From: Carposina sasakii | Taxonomy: Eukaryota; Arthropoda; Insecta; Lepidoptera; Carposinidae | DNA length: 64,000 bases | Reading direction: 5' to 3' | Assembly: GCA_014607495.2 (NCBI GenBank) | Contig: CP053149.1 | Coordinates: 680,728 to 744,727 of the forward strand | Shown here: positions 42,732-52,117 of the stretch, piece by piece | Layout: each line of letters starts with the position of its first letter | Numbering within the stretch: position 1 is the stretch's first letter | The notes under the pieces: model-generated | Told to the model about the DNA's origin: nothing | The model's database searches: none | Seen by the model: only the letters and a program-made list of their open reading frames with translations | Position numbers and translations under genes: made by a program

Positions 42732-45700
42732 AAATAAACTTGCAAACACAACGGCAGCTACCGTTTATAGAAATCTCAGACCCCCCGTTAAAATTATTAA
42801 TAGATACGGGAGCTAATCAATCCTTCATTAGCCCTAAGGCAGTGCAAGCACATTTCAAACATGTTCCTTTAAACTATAACCCATTTGAAGTTTGTAATGT
42901 ACATGCAGTTAGTCGATGTGATTACTCAATTTCGTTACCCGGTTTTTCAGAATTTCAGGATAATAATCCTGTTATATTTTATGTCTACAAATTTCATGAT
43001 TACTTTGATGGGCTAATATGTTCCGATTTACTAGATAAATGGGAAGCTACTATTGATTTTAAAAATAAAATGCTAATTACTCGTAACGCGAGCAACCCTA
43101 TAAAAGTATATGACTCACGTAATGCAAATTTATATGAGGATATTATACCAGCTGGCTCTACGAAGATAGTTAGGCTACCAATCAACGTTCATGACGGAGA
43201 TGCTATAATACCGGAACAAATTATATCTAATTGCGTAATAAGTGAATGTTTAACTGCTGTCAAAAATAATAGAGGAATCTTACAGATTCATAATCCTGGC
43301 CGTAGTGATGTCATATTTTCTATGAATCATCCTGTATATGCTGAAGTATATAACATAGAGTGTACACAACTTAACCAAATATCGAAAAGGGAGCGTGAAG
43401 TATTATCCCGCTTACGTACTAGCCATTTAAACGAAGAGGAACGAATTAATTTAGAAATGTTATGTGCTAAGTATGCTGATGTATTTTATTTAGACGGAGA
43501 GAATTTAACTTTCACCAATAAAATTAAACATAATATAAAAACTACGGATGAAATGCCCGTGTACACCAAAACCTATCGTTATCCTTTCATTCACAGACAG
43601 GAAGTACGAGACCAAATTAATAAAATGTTGGAACAGGGTATCATCCGTCCTTCCGATTCCGCTTGGAGTTCGCCTATTTGGGTAGTCCCAAAGAAAGCTG
43701 ATGCATCCGGCAAGGTTAAATGGCGTCTAGTGGTGGACTTCAGAAAACTAAATGAAAAAACCCTAGACGACAAGTACCCTATACCCAACATTTCCGATGT
43801 TTTAGACAAGTTAGGCAACTGCCAGTATTTCACAACCCTCGACTTAGCCAGTGGATTCTATCAAGTAGAGATGAATCCTTCGGACATAGCAAAAACAGCT
43901 TTTAACGTAGAACACGGTCATTTCGAGTTCTTGCGGATGCCCATGGGCCTGAAGAATAGTCCATCTACTTTTCAGAAGGTCATGGACAATGTTCTTAGAG
44001 ATTTACAGAATACCGTGTGTCTTGTGTATTTAGATGATATCATAGTCTTTAGCACATCTCTTCAAGAGCATATAAATAATCTCGAAAAGGTGTTCCAGAG
44101 ACTTAGGGATTCAAATTTCAAGATTCAAATGGACAAGTCGGAGTTTCTAAAATTAGAGACTGCCTACTTGGGTCATGTAATAACTAAAGATGGCATCAAA
44201 CCTAACCCGGATAAAATATCGGCTATCCAGAAGTATCCTATCCCGAAGACTCCTACAGAAATTAAGCGGTTTTTAGGTCTATTAGGGTACTATAGAAAGT
44301 TTATCCCTGACTTTGCTAGGATAACAAAACCTATAACGCAATGTCTCAAAAAGGGATCAAAAATAACACTAGATCAAAATTATACCTATTGCTTTGAGAA
44401 ATGTAAAACTTTGCTAACCAATGATCCTATTTTACAATATCCCGATTTCAACAAAGAGTTTATCGTAACGACGGACGCTTCCAATGTTGCTATAGGCGCC
44501 GTCTTATCCCAAGGTTCTGTCGGTTCAGACAAACCAGTATGTTACGCCTCTCGTACTCTAAATAGTAGTGAAACTAATTACAGTACGATTGAGAAAGAAC
44601 TACTGGCCATAGTCTGGGCAACCAAATATTTTAGGCCCTACTTGTTTGGTCGCAAATTTAAAATTTTAACTGACCATAAACCCCTTCAATGGGTTATGAA
44701 TCTCAAAGAGCCAAACTCGAGGTTCACAAGATGGAAGCTCAAGCTTAGTGAATATGACTATACTGTCGTATATAAGTCAGGCAAGGCTAATGCAAATGCT
44801 GATGCTCTATCTCGAGTTCAGATTCACAACGAAGAGGTTAACTCTATAATAGACGAACTTTGTTCCGTGCTCCCAAATCCTTCCAAAAGTCCCGCATCCT
44901 TACATAATTCATCCAGAGCAACAGCTCACTCGAACCTCGAGAATCCTATCCTTGAAATACCTATATCGGATGATCCCCTTAACAAATTTCACAAACAAGT
45001 TATCATTACTGTAGTTGGCGACATAAAAGGCAAAACCACTGTATCTAAACCTTTTGAAGCACACACTAGGACATGCATACAGGTTTCAAAATCCAATTTA
45101 GAGGAAGATTTAGTCAACGCCGTTAAGGAATACGTTAACCCAAAAGTAAAAACAGGACTATTAATTAATCCACCGCTTGAAATGTATTCAATCATACCTA
45201 TATTACAAAATAAGTTTAAAAGTTCCTCCATGAATATATCCTTGGCAAAATTCGAACTAGAAAATGTTAAGGATTATCTAAAGCAACAAAGTGTCATTCG
45301 TAATTACCACGAGGGTAAGACTAATCATCGTGGCATTAACGAATGCTACCTATCGCTGTCTCGAAAATACTTTTGGCCAAAGATGAAAGAACAGATAACT
45401 AAGTACATTAACGAATGCACCATCTGTGGGCAAGCAAAGTATGATCGAAATCCGATCAAACAAAAATATCAAATAGTACCACCCCCTTCAAAGCCTTTCG
45501 AAATTGTTCACCTTGACTTATTCAGCGTTGAGACTGAAAAATATTTAACTATAATTGATTCGTTTTCCAAGTATGCCCAAGCATACCACTTACGAGATTC
45601 GACGGCACTTAGTGTCGTACAAGCTCTGTTACCATTTAGCACTCACCACGGAATCCCTATGACAATAGTAACCGATCGCGGTCCTGAATTTAATAATCAG

Positions 45701-46333
45701 TTATTCATGGAATTCATTAGGCTACATAAGGTGCAGCATCATAAAACCCTGGCCTATGCTCCAAATGAAAACGGAATGGTAGAACGTTTACATTCAACTT
45801 TACTTGAACATTTACGCATCCTAAAACTTAACCACAAAGGTGAATCTGCCATAAATCTAATGCCTTATGCTATCTTAGGGTATAATAGCTCCATACACAG
45901 CTTCACCAAATGCAGACCAATAGATATAATTACTGGCCACCTAGACCCACGCGATCCATTAGATATTAATCTGTCCGAAAATTCCCTTCAGCAATATATC
46001 CAAGATCATCGTAATAGAATGATAAAAGTTTACGATTTGTTAAATGAAACATCTCTTCATCAGCGCACTGAATTAACAGAAAGAGCCAATAAAGATAGAC
46101 AACCCGAGGTAAACTATTCCCCTGAACAATGCATATACACCCGTAACCCTATTGCTAACCGACAAAAACTTGCTCCGAGATACTGTCAAGACACTGTCCT
46201 TGCAGATCTCCCTATCCACATTTATACTAAGAAAAAGCGCGGCCCCGTCGCCAAGTCACGATTAAAGAGAACATCTAACGATTCGAACTTGTTTCAGAAT
46301 ACCGCTTCTACTGATAACGCTGGCAGTAGCTGA
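42710..46333 (+). CDS. pol: Errantivirus Pol polyprotein (protease, RT, RNase H, integrase)
   Basis: The -1 frame relative to gag is open from at least 42710 to the stop at 46331-46333, with no pol ATG near the start, so ribosomal frameshifting near the AAACAAAAATAG end of gag is likely. Counting from 42740: protease LLIDTGANQSFIS near residue 17; reverse transcriptase with VYLDDIIVF near 428; RNase H TDASNVAIGAV near 578 and TDHKPLQW near 650; integrase HHCC zinc module (HEGKTNHRG...CTICG) near 856-900; integrase core D near 924 (HLDLF), D near 978 (TDRGPEFN) and E near 1014 (MVERLHS). All catalytic positions are present. It copies the RNA to DNA and inserts it. Confidence 0.93.
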   Translation, partial: EVRQTKIEINLQTQRQLPFIEISDPPLKLLIDTGANQSFISPKAVQAHFKHVPLNYNPFEVCNVHAVSRCDYSISLPGFSEFQDNNPVIFYVYKFHDYFDGLICSDLLDKWEATIDFKNKMLITRNASNPIKVYDSRNANLYEDIIPAGSTKIVRLPINVHDGDAIIPEQIISNCVISECLTAVKNNRGILQIHNPGRSDVIFSMNHPVYAEVYNIECTQLNQISKREREVLSRLRTSHLNEEERINLEMLCAKYADVFYLDGENLTFTNKIKHNIKTTDEMPVYTKTYRYPFIHRQEVRDQINKMLEQGIIRPSDSAWSSPIWVVPKKADASGKVKWRLVVDFRKLNEKTLDDKYPIPNISDVLDKLGNCQYFTTLDLASGFYQVEMNPSDIAKTAFNVEHGHFEFLRMPMGLKNSPSTFQKVMDNVLRDLQNTVCLVYLDDIIVFSTSLQEHINNLEKVFQRLRDSNFKIQMDKSEFLKLETAYLGHVITKDGIKPNPDKISAIQKYPIPKTPTEIKRFLGLLGYYRKFIPDFARITKPITQCLKKGSKITLDQNYTYCFEKCKTLLTNDPILQYPDFNKEFIVTTDASNVAIGAVLSQGSVGSDKPVCYASRTLNSSETNYSTIEKELLAIVWATKYFRPYLFGRKFKILTDHKPLQWVMNLKEPNSRFTRWKLKLSEYDYTVVYKSGKANANADALSRVQIHNEEVNSIIDELCSVLPNPSKSPASLHNSSRATAHSNLENPILEIPISDDPLNKFHKQVIITVVGDIKGKTTVSKPFEAHTRTCIQVSKSNLEEDLVNAVKEYVNPKVKTGLLINPPLEMYSIIPILQNKFKSSSMNISLAKFELENVKDYLKQQSVIRNYHEGKTNHRGINECYLSLSRKYFWPKMKEQITKYINECTICGQAKYDRNPIKQKYQIVPPPSKPFEIVHLDLFSVETEKYLTIIDSFSKYAQAYHLRDSTALSVVQALLPFSTHHGIPMTIVTDRGPEFNNQLFMEFIRLHKVQHHKTLAYAPNENGMVERLHSTLLEHLRILKLNHKGESAINLMPYAILGYNSSIHSFTKCRPIDIITGHLDPRDPLDINLSENSLQQYIQDHRNRMIKVYDLLNETSLHQRTELTERANKDRQPEVNYSPEQCIYTRNPIANRQKLAPRYCQDTVLADLPIHIYTKKKRGPVAKSRLKRTSNDSNLFQNTASTDNAGSS

Positions 46334-48020
46334 AGAAATTTCACTCAGCGACCTGAGCAGTGGACCCGGCATTCTACCATTTAAATTAAAGCCAACAAAA
46401 ATAGTTTCTCACTATCATTCCTTTATTCAAACAATTAATTTAGAGGATATTAGAAACAATATCGACATAGTTGAAGGTCAACTAGATAATCTCACACCCC
46501 AACTTCATAATAAAACGCAATCTTTATATAAACCCCATGTAAATCACCTACGTATCGAGATAGGTAAATTGTCTAATCAACTGCAGGCTCTTGAATTAAA
46601 TCGCGCAAAGAGAGGTCTAATAGACGGTTTAGGTACGGTTATCAAAAGTATTTCTGGGAACCTGGATCATGCCGATGCTGAGCGTTACGATGAGGCTATT
46701 AAGCAATTGCAAAATAATGAAAATAAAATAGTATCCGAGATTAATCACCGCGTAAGCCTTACCAATCATTGGATGCTACAGAATTCAGATTTAATTAATA
46801 ACTTAGTAAAAAATCAAAAGAAAATTGAGACTACTATTAATACCATAATAGAAAGTGACGCTAGGCATGAAACTGATATAGTAAAGTATTTCCATTTAAT
46901 TCAATATCTTTTTATCTTATCTGATAATATTGAGGATATATCCGAAGAGCTACAGAGACTAGAAAATTTATTAGCTTTCATACGCGCAAAAAGTACGCAT
47001 CAATCGCTATTTAGGCGAGATACATTTATTGAAATAATAAATAAGCTCAATATTTTATACAATAAAGAAGAGCTACTTAATATTAGTTTTAGAGAGTACT
47101 TAGATATAGTTAAAGTAGGCTATTATTATAGTAAAAATAGTTTAGTACTAGTAGTAAAGTTCCCGATCGTATATCCTGTGACCTATGACATGTACAAACT
47201 TACCATAATTCCTAACGCAAATAACCAAGTTCTTATTCCACCCTATCCTTTCCTAGCAATTCACGACAAAGATTTTATGTATATGGAGGCTGAATGCCCG
47301 AAGTTAAATCTGTGGTACTTATGTGAAGACAAGCCGAACTACCACTACCGGGAACAAGCAGACTGCATACATCAGCTTATTACCCTACAGCGTGTCGACC
47401 GATCCTGTCAGCAAACTACAGTCACTCTCAAATCGGAAGCTGTAGACCAACTCGACGACAAACACTATGTTGTAAGCTTTCCTAAGCCAACAAAAGTTCG
47501 CTTATACTGCGGACAGAATCAGTATAACATAATGAAAGGAAGCTACCTAGCTATAATACCCAAAGAATGTCAACTTCAAACTAGTAAATTTACAATAGTC
47601 AATAGCAATGATCGCATCAAAGGGCAAGTTCTTAAGATAACAGACGTTCCGACTATCCAGGAAGAGCACCATACATTAAACAGGAAGATTAAACTTAACT
47701 CAATAAACCTTCAAAGTTTTCATAAAAGTAATGCTGAAATATCTATGGAAACACCACTAACCATAGATAACTCTCCGATTAACAGCGTATATCACACCAC
47801 CATACCGATGTACGTCATCATACTCGGTGCAGTTGCACTCATTAGTGTGCTAGCACTTCGTCGCTATATCCTAGCTAAGAGACTTCAGGAAAATGAAGAT
47901 GGAACAAAGAAAAGCTCTATGCCAGAACACACTTATGCAGAAGCCGAGGTTACACCGCGCCCCGGCCCTTCAAGAAATCCATCAGCTTTATTCTCATCCC
48001 TTTCTTCGAATAAACGCTGA
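46298..48020 (+). CDS. env: Errantivirus Env glycoprotein
   Basis: The frame is open from a splice-acceptor-like TTGTTTCAG ending at 46297 to the stop at 48018-48020; the first in-frame ATG is at 46569, inside the domain, so a spliced start is expected. Directly after the acceptor comes a hydrophobic signal-like segment (PLLLITLAVA) overlapping the pol end. A furin-type RAKR (46602-46613) precedes GLIDGLGTV, a typical position for an errantivirus fusion peptide. A coiled-coil-like helical region follows, then a cysteine-containing ectodomain and a membrane anchor (YVIILGAVALISVLA, about 47809-47855) with a short cytoplasmic tail. The protein is inferred to mediate membrane fusion. No disabling change was seen. 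Confidence 0.85.
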
Positions 48021-48025
48021 TCTTC

Positions 48026-48035
48026 AGGAGGGAGG
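48026..48035 (+). other. Polypurine tract
   Basis: AGGAGGGAGG lies immediately before the 3' LTR, the plus-strand primer site. It fixes the LTR start. Confidence 0.85.
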
Positions 48036-48296
48036 TGTTACGTACGAGTATAACATGCAGAGCCCTGATGTAGCAGCCCTAGGAACGACACGAGGCAAAT
48101 ATGCTGACTTCGCGCAACCTGACGACCCAGCGCTACCGCGGGCCGTGGGAAGACACTCTTGTTACTTACATCGTACAATTGTCACCTATATTATCATTTA
48201 TTATAATTAATTTTTGATTTAAATTTTTATATCGAATAAAATTAGTCTAAGTAATTTTGGTTTTTTTTACATCCTGCGCTGTAGCCGGTCGTAATT
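48036..48296 (+). repeat. 3' LTR of the errantivirus
   Basis: Same as the 5' LTR except G at 48142. AATAAA lies at 48235-48240. Followed by the TGCG target duplication. Confidence 0.93.
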
Positions 48297-48321
48297 TGCG
48301 GTTATCATGATGACTATTTAC

Positions 48322-48427
48322 ATACATATAATCATGGCTTTACGAGTATCCCTTACCGGGTCGGCAGAGCACCAAGGGCCGATAGAACCACATAATGCCA
48401 TTTCTGACCAATTTTGAGGGTATAGTT
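48322..48427 (+). repeat. SINE-like repeat (ATCACGCC family), copy 3
   Basis: TACATATAATCATGGCTTTA, GTCGGCAGAGCACCAAGGGC and CCAATTTTGAGGGTATAG match the copy at 22065. Confidence 0.75.
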
Positions 48428-48454
48428 GAGATGTAAAAGTTCGGCCAGTAGTGA

Positions 48455-48600
48455 CAGGTGGTCAGGTCAGCCCATCGCCTACAAAACACCAAAACCCTTT
48501 TGTCCCTCTACTGACTTGTACAGTATGCCCGGGAAGAGAAGCAGCTGTAGTATTATACGTTTTTTTTTCACTCCCAGAGCAGCATAGAAGTAACTATGTT
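48455..48600 (+). repeat. SINE-like repeat, partner of 16590-16735
   Basis: Direct copy with about 10% difference by eye. Both contain TGCCCGGGAAGAGA and a T-run before CACTCCCAGAGCAGCATAG. Confidence 0.75.
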
Positions 48601-48763
48601 AAAGTAAGTATAATGACTATTTACTGGAAAAAATATAGGTACATATAACAGACATTAGTTCTTCTGCGTGTGGATTGACATCAATATAAAGCCACCAACA
48701 TGATGTTTAAAGCTGGCTTCTTTATTCCTTTGGAAGTGCAGAGGGTCTGGCTATTATATAATA

Positions 48764-48830
48764 CTAGTAGACGCCCGCGACTCCGTCGGCGTGGACTACA
48801 GAAAAAAACAAATGTCGAAATTATTCAGAA
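48764..48830 (-). mobile_element. Helitron 3' end fragment, inverted
   Basis: The plus strand starts CTAGTAGACGCCCGCGACTC then CGTCGGCGTGGACTACAG, the reverse complement of the 3' end seen at 10556. Only the terminal ~65 bases are recognisable. Confidence 0.7.
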
Positions 48831-49319
48831 TAGAAATATTTTCTATCCTAACACCCTAACAACAAACCCTGTCATCTCAAAAAGTTTTCCCATCCCGCCC
48901 AATATGAAAATTAGCTTTGCCACAAGGAAATTCACTCGGGTAATTTAATCGATAATAATAATATTTATTATAGATAGCGCGATCCGACGCCGCGATTGGC
49001 TGCGCTGACGTAATAGACTCGGAGCCCGGATCATACTGCAAATACACCCGTAGGGGATTCCAAAGGGAAAATATTAAATTTATTTTTTAAATTGAACAGA
49101 AGATTTTTCGAAGAATGGAACGAAAACGATATCTTATCAGAGAGATGTGTTTTTAAGTCAATGTACTAGCATTAGGAAATAAGAATATGATATTATGTTC
49201 TACAAGCAATTAACTAAAGTGGGTTTTGATGGTACTCCATTAGTGTCGCTGTGAATGTCTTAAGAGAAAAAATTGGATTAAAAACATGCTTCCTAAACTA
49301 CCTGACTTTAAGTTCAGAA
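48831..49319. other. Spacer without identifiable gene
   Basis: Contains GCGATTGGCTGCGCTGACGT at about 48995, which combines an inverted CCAAT box and a CRE half-site, but no adjacent gene was found. Confidence 0.35.
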
Positions 49320-49445
49320 TCATACAGGGGATCCCGCATACACGTTTAGCATCCTAGCTAGCTCATCGCCTAAGAGAGTGTCCGACTGCTTTATTCGATT
49401 CTTACGACATGCTCGAAAAGAGAAGGAGAGCAGGATATGTTGAGT
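49320..49445 (+). repeat. Interspersed repeat family (GCTAGCTAATCGCC), diverged copy
   Basis: GGGGATCCCGCATACACGTT, TAGCTAGCTCATCGCC and TTCTTACGACATGC follow the family order. Confidence 0.6.
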
Positions 49446-49798
49446 GTGGACATGTCGAGTAATAAGTACACAGAATGCATCCAGTATGAACCAGTCCTCT
49501 TACACCCTCATCAAAAACATTCAATCGCAACAAAGTATTAATGCAAAGTCGGCCAAACTAATTAGTATGAAAGCGATGCGTCACCAAACCGTCTCCGCCG
49601 ATAACCGGCTATCTCCACGGCCGGACAATCTGTCCGGTCGAAGGGAATCACTTCGATTGCTGCTATAGCCCTTTCCAATATCAGAATTAGGGGGTAAGAG
49701 GATGGCGGGAAATGAAAATAGGATTAAACCATGTTTTTTTCTAGTAATTTACAAAGATTTTGATTAAATATATTATTATTAAGAAATGAACATTTTTT
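49446..49798. other. Spacer with GC-rich hairpin patch
   Basis: 49585-49665 contains two adjacent small hairpins, CCGGACAATCTGTCCGG and CGAAGGGAATCACTTCG, within a GC-rich stretch. Their role is unknown; a 74-codon frame over it has no recognisable content. Confidence 0.4.
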
Positions 49799-49872
49799 TC
49801 ATCCGAGTGGGATTTGAACTCACGACCTCCCGCATATCGTGCTTTTGCTCTAACCAACTGAGCTATCGGGTC
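49799..49872 (-). pseudogene. tRNA-like sequence (possible GAT anticodon), probably SINE head or tRNA pseudogene
   Basis: On the minus strand, 74 bases fit a canonical tRNA layout: box A TAGCTCAGTTGGTTAGAGC forms a perfect D arm, and box B GAGTTCAAATCCCAC forms the T arm with one mismatch. The acceptor stem pairs at five of seven positions. The anticodon stem pairs at only two of five, and U33 is replaced by C. That decay argues against a working tRNA. CATCCGAG and CTCGGATG bracket the unit as an inverted repeat. Confidence 0.6.
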
Positions 49873-50060
49873 AAATAACTCGGATGACGAATTTGACCAT
49901 CTCTTTTATATTACGTTTTTGGCAACGTTATCCCGATAGCTATACACTAGCCAAATCTCGGTAAACAAAGCTGAATCCCTCAGCACAATGTTTAAAGATG
50001 AAACGATCAACCATATGCTAGTGGATTATAATTATGGCGAAGTGTCTATAAAGATGTTTA

Positions 50061-50324
50061 TACAGGGTGTAACAAAAAGGGTATGTTAAGCGAAAGGCTA
50101 CATAAATAGCTCACTGTAGTGAACCTATCCACGAAATTTGAGACTCGATAACACATGTTTATTTTTCAAGATTGTATGAAAATTCCTGAGATATTAAAAA
50201 ATTCTCCATACTATCGGGAAAAATAAACATGTGATTTCGAGTCTCAAATTTTGTGGATAGGTCCTCTACAGTGGGCTAATAACTTAGCTTTTCGCTTAAC
50301 ATACCCTTTTTGTTACACCCTGTA
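50061..50324. mobile_element. TA-flanked palindromic MITE (Tc1/mariner-like), best copy, 264 bp
   Basis: The left end TACAGGGTGTAACAAAAAGG and its exact inverse at the right form ~35-bp terminal repeats. The inner arms also pair (GAGACTCGA/TCGAGTCTC, CACGAAATTTGAG/CTCAAATTTTGTG). TA lies at both ends. No ORF. Confidence 0.88.
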
Positions 50325-50480
50325 TAAATAAATAAATGAGTGTAGTCTCTCCGTTAAACAATACTTAATATTTTGGGACCTAGGTTAGTGCATCCCACTT
50401 CAATTTATTAACGTAACATCAAAGTTAAAGATATCCACAATTATCTCCAAAGAATATATGCAGCTCCTGTTATACAAATA

Positions 50481-50802
50481 CAGTAATACCCCACTTTACG
50501 CGACCCCGTTATGCGCGGTTTCACTATAACGCGAATTTTAAAATTCACGTTTAAATGCTTCGCATAATGCGAAAGAATGTGTATAAAATTATAATTTAGT
50601 CATTAACTCCCCTTTGGTCGCGGGAATCCTCACGTCCTCTGAACATTCTGATTGAAGAACTGGGGATTCCCCGTACTACGACTTTGTTCTATGGCAAAAA
50701 TTAAATTTTGAATATGTTTAATCATAAACCTTGATATACGCGAATTTCAGTTAACGCGATTTTTTCCGGAACGTATCCCTCGCGTAAAGCGGGGTAATAC
50801 TG
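50481..50802. mobile_element. Pogo/Tigger-like MITE, 322 bp
   Basis: TA then CAGTAATACCCCACTTTACG at the left and CGTAAAGCGGGGTAATACTG then TA at the right. The ~23-bp inverted repeat beginning CAGTA, with its CCCC run and TA target, is typical of pogo/Tigger elements. The interior has no transposase frame. Confidence 0.87.
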
Positions 50803-50810
50803 TACGTGAT

Positions 50811-51299
50811 ACTCCAACCATTTTCAATTACTTTTGACTCATTCATATACAAGTCAAAACCTTTTATACCCACAAAATATAATCACGTGTAATTTATATA
50901 AAAGAATAACCCTTTGCCGAACTATTTTAGTCTCTACCTCGACCAGTCGAAACTAACGGAAATACACCATCAAGCAATAAACATAATTTACAGCCTCAAA
51001 CATAAATCCGCTTCCGCTTATGCCACCGCCCACACGCAGGCCGAACCTTTTTACCAGGTCAACGATTACACGCGCGGAGCACGCAACGTGCGTTTTACTG
51101 TGCGACCTGTCTATAAAACTATCCCATTTAAATGATACCCTAGTTATATATAGAAAAATAGTGAATAGCTTTCGGGTATACCAGTTTTGGTTAAGAAAAT
51201 TCCCGGCTAGATTAAGCGGTAGTCTCATGACCAGCAGATTGCCTGACGCCAAAACATTGTCATGGTAAGCGACAATGTTATGGAAAAACTAAATCATTA
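50811..51299. other. Spacer without identifiable gene
   Basis: A GC-richer patch (51005-51115) is open on both strands for 70-99 codons but has no recognisable motif. Confidence 0.4.
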
Positions 51300-51535
51300 T
51301 ACAGGGCGTAACAAAAGGGGTATGTTAAGCGAAAAGATATGTAAATAGCCCACTATAGAGAACCTATTTCTAAAATTTGAGACTCGAAATAACTTTTTTA
51401 TTTTTCCAGATAGTATGAAAAATTCCGAAACAACTCAGGAATGTCCATACAATCTTGAAAAATAAAAATGTGATTTCGATAGTGGGCTATTTACATAGTT
51501 TTTCGCTTAACATACCCTTTCTGTTACACCCTGTA
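51300..51535. mobile_element. TA-flanked MITE (Tc1/mariner-like), copy 3
   Basis: TACAGGGCGTAACAAAAGGG and ...CCCTTTCTGTTACACCCTGTA, as at 50061, with a shortened right inner arm. Confidence 0.85.
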
Positions 51536-51629
51536 TAATAATTATGGCATTTAAAAAAGTGTAATTCCTTCCTACCACAACGTCATGTCGGTGAACTTAG
51601 CAACTCGTTTTCCAGCAGCTCAAAAATAA

Positions 51630-52060
51630 ATCTGAGTTCTATTCTAGTGCAGGTGAGTTCTACAGTTCCTGATACCTTTTATAAATAGTTCTGGCATTTT
51701 TACCCTGAAAAACTTAAATTGAAAAAATGAGCTGCTAACTTCCCGTAGCAGATCACTTTTCAGTAAATGAAAAAAAAAGAGAGTTCTATTAGCAAACAGG
51801 TGAGTTCTATAGTTCCTGATACTTTTTACAAATAGTTCTGCCCTTTTTCCATGAAAAACGTCAATTGAAAAATGAGCTGCTAACTTCCCGTAGCAGATCA
51901 CTTTACAGCAAATCAAATTTTAATGGGTGTTATATTCACATGCAGCTCAGTTCTACAGTTCTTGATAGTTATTATAAATAGTTCTGTTGTTTTACCTTCT
52001 AAAAACGTCAATTGATGATAATCTGATAACTTTCCATAGAAAATCAAATCACAGCGGATC
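51630..52060 (+). repeat. Small ~145-bp tandem repeat, three decaying copies
   Basis: Units start near 51634, 51781 and 51918 with GAGTTCTA..CAGGTGAGTTCTA-AGTTCCTGAT and include ATGAGCTGCTAACTTCCCGT, then AGCAGATCACTTT. The third is strongly diverged. Words such as GAGCTGCT and GTGAGTTCT also occur in the big satellite that follows, so a common origin is possible. Confidence 0.75.
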
Positions 52061-52117
52061 ATGTAAGTTTATCGTTCCAAACAATTTTTAATGAATAACT
52101 CTTTCACAATATATTAT

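Larger units (their letters stand above)
40835..48296 (+). mobile_element. Endogenous errantivirus (Ty3/Gypsy with env), apparently complete, 7462 bp
   Basis: Two 261-bp LTRs (40835-41095, 48036-48296) differ at one base (A 40941, G 48142) and are flanked by the 4-bp target duplication TGCG (40831-40834, 48297-48300). Between them lie a primer-binding site, gag, pol, env and a polypurine tract, all without visible disabling mutations. The order and the presence of a fusion-type env place it with insect errantiviruses (gypsy- and TED-like). The single LTR difference implies a recent insertion. Whether it is active cannot be told from sequence. Confidence 0.93.

Noticed and set aside
42141..42749. 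202-codon antisense ORF across gag
   Set aside because: A shadow of the compositionally biased gag C-terminus, hydrophobic only because of antisense Y/D codons.
49799..49872. Functional tRNA-Ile gene
   Set aside because: Anticodon stem largely unpaired, U33 missing and acceptor mismatches; a SINE or pseudogene is likelier.
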